From: JAAFHZ01 sp964247085
GTDB taxonomy: Bacteria > Cyanobacteriota > Cyanobacteriia > Cyanobacteriales > Chamaesiphonaceae
Reading direction: 5' to 3'
Length of the DNA: 64,000 nt
Assembly: GCA_964247085.1 (NCBI GenBank)
Contig: CAXTSX010000001.1
Coordinates: 1-64,000 of the forward strand
In this document: positions 61,579 to 64,000 of the stretch, one piece after another
Layout: each line of letters begins with the position of its first letter
Position numbering within the stretch: the stretch's first letter is position 1
The notes under the pieces: model-generated
Database searches by the model: none
Seen by the model: only the letters and a program-made list of their open reading frames with translations
Told to the model about the DNA's origin: nothing
Position numbers and translations under genes: made by a program

Positions 61579-63078
61579 ATGAATATTCTCGATCTCCTAG
61601 TCGGTAAACCCGCAGCCCCCGCCTTGGTAGCTCCCGACTATCCGACGCTGACTTATCAGCAGCTTCAAGATAATATAGCTAGTTTGGTGCAACAACTACA
61701 TACTTTTGGTTTGGGACAGGGCGATCGGTTGGCAATTGCCATGAGCAATGGCGTACCGATGGTGATTACGTTTTTGGCGGCAGCTCTTTGTGGCACTGCC
61801 GCGCCGCTTAATCCTAAATATAAGCAAGAAGAATTTTCCTTTTACTATGCCGACATCCAAGCCAAAGCCTTAATCACACTATCCGATACAGTGGAAATGG
61901 CGATCGCGGCGGCCTCCCCGGAGATGAGCATTATTGCTGCTCAAGTTCAAACTGATGGCACTTTGATTTTTAATTGTGTCCGGCCAGGAGCCAGCGCTGC
62001 TACTCCCGCTGCTCTTGCTACTCCCAATGCTGATGCCGTAGCGATGATTTTGCATACTAGTGGTACCACTAGTCGTCCTAAGCGGGTGCCGATTAGGCAT
62101 CGCAATTTGATCGCTTCGGCTCAAAATATTATTGGGGTGTACCAACTAACCGCCAATGATGTGAATCTGTGTTTGATGCCCCTGTTTCATATTCATGGCC
62201 TAGTGGGGTGCTTGCTTTCGACTTTTGCCTCGGGGGGAACACTGGTTTGTCCAGCGGGTTTTAATGCCCTGGAATTTTGGAAATGGGTGGAAACTTACCG
62301 ACCCACTTGGTATTCAGCCGCACCCACCATGCACCAGATGATTTTGGCGCGGGCTAACCGCAACCTGGCCATCGTGCAAGCTCATCCTTTCCGGTTTATT
62401 CGATCGAGCAGCGCTCCATTGCCCCCAGTAATTATTGAACAGCTAGAAGCTACTCTACAGTCCCCAGTGATTGAATCCTATAGTATGACCGAAGCTGCCC
62501 ATTTGATGGCTACCAATCCATTGCCACCGCAAATCCGCAAACCGGGTACTGTCGGCTATGGTTTTGGGGTAGAAGTCAATATTATGGATGAAGAGGGTCA
62601 GCTCCTCCCTGCCGGTAGTTTGGGCGAAGTGGTAGTGAAAGGAGCGAATGTCATTGATGGCTATGAAAATAATCCGGATGCTAATGCCACTGCTTTTGTA
62701 AATGGCTGGTTTCGCACTGGTGATCAAGGGGTAATTGATGCGGAAGGTTATCTCCGCTTAACTGGTCGCCTGAAGGAAATAATTAACCGTGGCGGTGAGA
62801 AAATTTCGCCGTTAGAAATTGATGATGTGCTGCTGCGACATCCGGCAGTATCCGAAGCCTTGGCTTTTGCGGTTCCCCACAAATCTTTGGGTGAAGATAT
62901 TCAGGCGGCGGTGGTTTTGCAAGCGGTAGTCAGCGAGCAGGAACTAAAAGAGCATTGTGCCAAGACATTGGCGGATTTCAAGGTGCCGCAACAACTACAT
63001 ATTTTGACCGAATTGCCCCGAGGCGCAACGGGCAAACTACAACGATTAAATATGGCTAAATTGTTGGGACTAAATTAA
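61579..63078 (+). CDS. acyl-CoA synthetase-like AMP ligase (AAE3/Pcs60-like)
   Basis: A 499-residue ANL-superfamily adenylate-forming ligase. P-loop ILHTSGTTSRPKRVPIRHRN, aromatic/pocket LMPLFHIHGLVGCLLSTF, WYSAAPTMHQM, ESYSMTEAAHLM, FRTGDQG and the catalytic-lysine tail LPRGATGKLQRLNM are all present. The blocks resemble oxalyl-CoA synthetases (plant AAE3, yeast Pcs60) more than long-chain acyl-CoA synthetases. It would activate a carboxylic acid via an acyl-AMP and transfer it to CoA. The true substrate is unknown. A 2-dehydropantoate reductase gene starts two bases after its stop. Confidence 0.85.
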   Translation: MNILDLLVGKPAAPALVAPDYPTLTYQQLQDNIASLVQQLHTFGLGQGDRLAIAMSNGVPMVITFLAAALCGTAAPLNPKYKQEEFSFYYADIQAKALITLSDTVEMAIAAASPEMSIIAAQVQTDGTLIFNCVRPGASAATPAALATPNADAVAMILHTSGTTSRPKRVPIRHRNLIASAQNIIGVYQLTANDVNLCLMPLFHIHGLVGCLLSTFASGGTLVCPAGFNALEFWKWVETYRPTWYSAAPTMHQMILARANRNLAIVQAHPFRFIRSSSAPLPPVIIEQLEATLQSPVIESYSMTEAAHLMATNPLPPQIRKPGTVGYGFGVEVNIMDEEGQLLPAGSLGEVVVKGANVIDGYENNPDANATAFVNGWFRTGDQGVIDAEGYLRLTGRLKEIINRGGEKISPLEIDDVLLRHPAVSEALAFAVPHKSLGEDIQAAVVLQAVVSEQELKEHCAKTLADFKVPQQLHILTELPRGATGKLQRLNMAKLLGLN

Positions 63079-63079
63079 C

Positions 63080-64000
63080 ATGAGATTTTGTATTGTCGGA
63101 GCCGGGGCGATCGGCGGCTATCTGGGCGCTAAGCTGGCTCGGGCTGGCGAAGAGGTGACTTTGATTGCCAGAGGTGCTCATCTGGAGGCTATTCAACAGC
63201 GAGGTTTGGAGCTAATCGCTGCTGATGGAACTAGTGATATTGTTCATCCGATCGCTGCCACTGCCGATATAGCTAGCGTGGGTGTCCAGGATGTAGTGAT
63301 TTTAGCGGTGAAAGCCCACAGCCTCCCAGCGATCGCACCCAGTCTACCGACTCTCTACCATGCCGATACGATGGTAGTTACCGCCCAAAATGGGATTCCT
63401 TGGTGGTATTTCCGCAAACAGGCGGGGGAGTATGCCGGAACCACTATCCAATCCGTCGATCCCGATGGCCTAGTGGAAGCGAATATTGGTGTCGATCGGG
63501 TGATTGGTTGTGTGGTTTATCCAGCAGCGGAAATCCAGTCGCCGGGGGTCATTCGCCATATTGAGGGCGATCGTTTTAGTTTGGGTGAAATTGATGGAGT
63601 TAAAACCGATCGGATCCAGCAATTAGCTGCCGCCCTCAAGCAAGCTGGGATCAAGGCTCCCATTCGCAGCCAAATTAGGGGGGAGTTATGGGTAAAACTG
63701 TGGGGTAATTTGGCTTTTAATCCGATTAGTGCTTTGACTGGGGCGACGTTGGAGGAGATTTGTCAATATCCGCCTAGCCGCGCTTTGGCTTATCAGATGA
63801 TGAGCGAGGCGCTAACGATTGCCGAAAAATTGGACGTGCGGATGGGTATTAGTTTGGAGCAACGTATTGACGGGGCCGAGAAAGTCGGGGCGCACAAGAC
63901 TTCGATGTTGCAGGATATTGAGGCCAATCGATCGACTGAAATTGATGTGATTGTGGGTGCGGTGGCGGAGTTAGGCAGATTGCTCCATATTCCGACTCCG
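63080..64000 (+). CDS. panE: 2-dehydropantoate 2-reductase, 3' end beyond window
   Basis: An open frame of 307 codons that runs off the window edge without a stop. It begins with the NADP-binding loop MRFCIVGAGAIGGYLGAKLA (GxGxxG at 7-12), followed by VVILAVKAHSLP, TAQNGIPWW, GVIRHIEGDRFSLGEID, the KLWGNLAFNPISALTG catalytic block and HKTSMLQDIEANRSTEIDVI near the visible end. It reduces ketopantoate to pantoate on the way to CoA. Co-transcribed with the AMP ligase gene. The full family length is about 310-340 residues, so only a short piece is missing. Confidence 0.9.
   Translation, partial: MRFCIVGAGAIGGYLGAKLARAGEEVTLIARGAHLEAIQQRGLELIAADGTSDIVHPIAATADIASVGVQDVVILAVKAHSLPAIAPSLPTLYHADTMVVTAQNGIPWWYFRKQAGEYAGTTIQSVDPDGLVEANIGVDRVIGCVVYPAAEIQSPGVIRHIEGDRFSLGEIDGVKTDRIQQLAAALKQAGIKAPIRSQIRGELWVKLWGNLAFNPISALTGATLEEICQYPPSRALAYQMMSEALTIAEKLDVRMGISLEQRIDGAEKVGAHKTSMLQDIEANRSTEIDVIVGAVAELGRLLHIPTP

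Noticed and set aside
1..64000. CRISPR array, tRNA or rRNA genes
   Set aside because: No regularly spaced direct repeats, cloverleaf consensus or rRNA-like stretches were noticed on either strand; a dedicated scan (tRNAscan-SE, Infernal) would settle it.

Overview
The window is a 64 kb piece of a cyanobacterial chromosome. The evidence is a high-light-inducible protein, a biliverdin-forming heme oxygenase, a geranylgeranyl-reductase-family enzyme, a complete mycosporine-like amino acid (MAA) sunscreen operon, CmpR/RbcR-type LysR control, FutABC-like iron uptake and very frequent GCGATCGC (HIP1) and CGATCG words. I do not name a genus. No rRNA, tRNA, CRISPR array or intact insertion sequence was found.

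Layout. 1-6.2 kb: a hemerythrin-like protein and a small hli gene flank a probable HLR1 (RpaB) light-response site, followed by a solitary Dam methylase, a small methyltransferase, a secreted beta-helix protein and an orphan sugar-binding lipoprotein. 6.2-8 kb is a decay zone: a frameshifted NB-ARC ATPase gene joined in frame to the tail of a BrnT toxin gene, with the BrnA antitoxin still intact. 8-13 kb: a PLP decarboxylase whose leader can form a pseudoknot over its ribosome-binding site, downstream of a B12-dependent ribonucleotide reductase carrying a 370-residue intein at the catalytic radical cysteine. 13-32 kb: housekeeping and signalling genes (PPOX-fold protein, CHAT-FHA protein, pyrG, PrxQ-like peroxiredoxin, zinc-ribbon kinase, tsaC, pseudopilin, M50-TPR protease, TonB-like protein, hydrolase, aldo/keto reductase, M1-HEAT aminopeptidase, a shortened phosphatase, amidase). 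32-38.5 kb is an accessory stretch: a 152-bp element with perfect 16-bp terminal inverted repeats, alkyltransferase-like protein and ureE, an AT-rich ATPase plus TOPRIM-like pair resembling an anti-phage module, a SWIM-domain protein, a wrecked SPFH gene and another gene remnant.

38.5-46 kb: PP2C phosphatase, SLH lipoprotein, LysR regulator, amidase, esterase, heme oxygenase with a strong terminator and a second large palindrome, and a secreted CAP protein. 46.2-50.6 kb: mysA-mysB-mysC-mysD, a tightly overlapping operon for MAA synthesis. 50.6-56.4 kb, minus strand: pyrH-frr, a geranylgeranyl-reductase-family oxidoreductase, a glutaredoxin-like protein, murE, a small histidine kinase with no histidine at the usual phosphorylation position, and a HAS-barrel protein. 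56.6-64 kb, plus strand: a DUF362 protein, a FutABC-like iron(III) ABC transporter, an acyl-CoA-synthetase-like ligase and a 2-dehydropantoate reductase cut by the window end.

The strongest candidate for a little-described system is the ATPase/TOPRIM-like pair at 33.3-35.7 kb. The pseudoknot leader, the NB-ARC/BrnT fusion and the terminal-inverted-repeat element are the best novel local structures. All functional calls rest on motif reading and recalled family knowledge; no database search was run.
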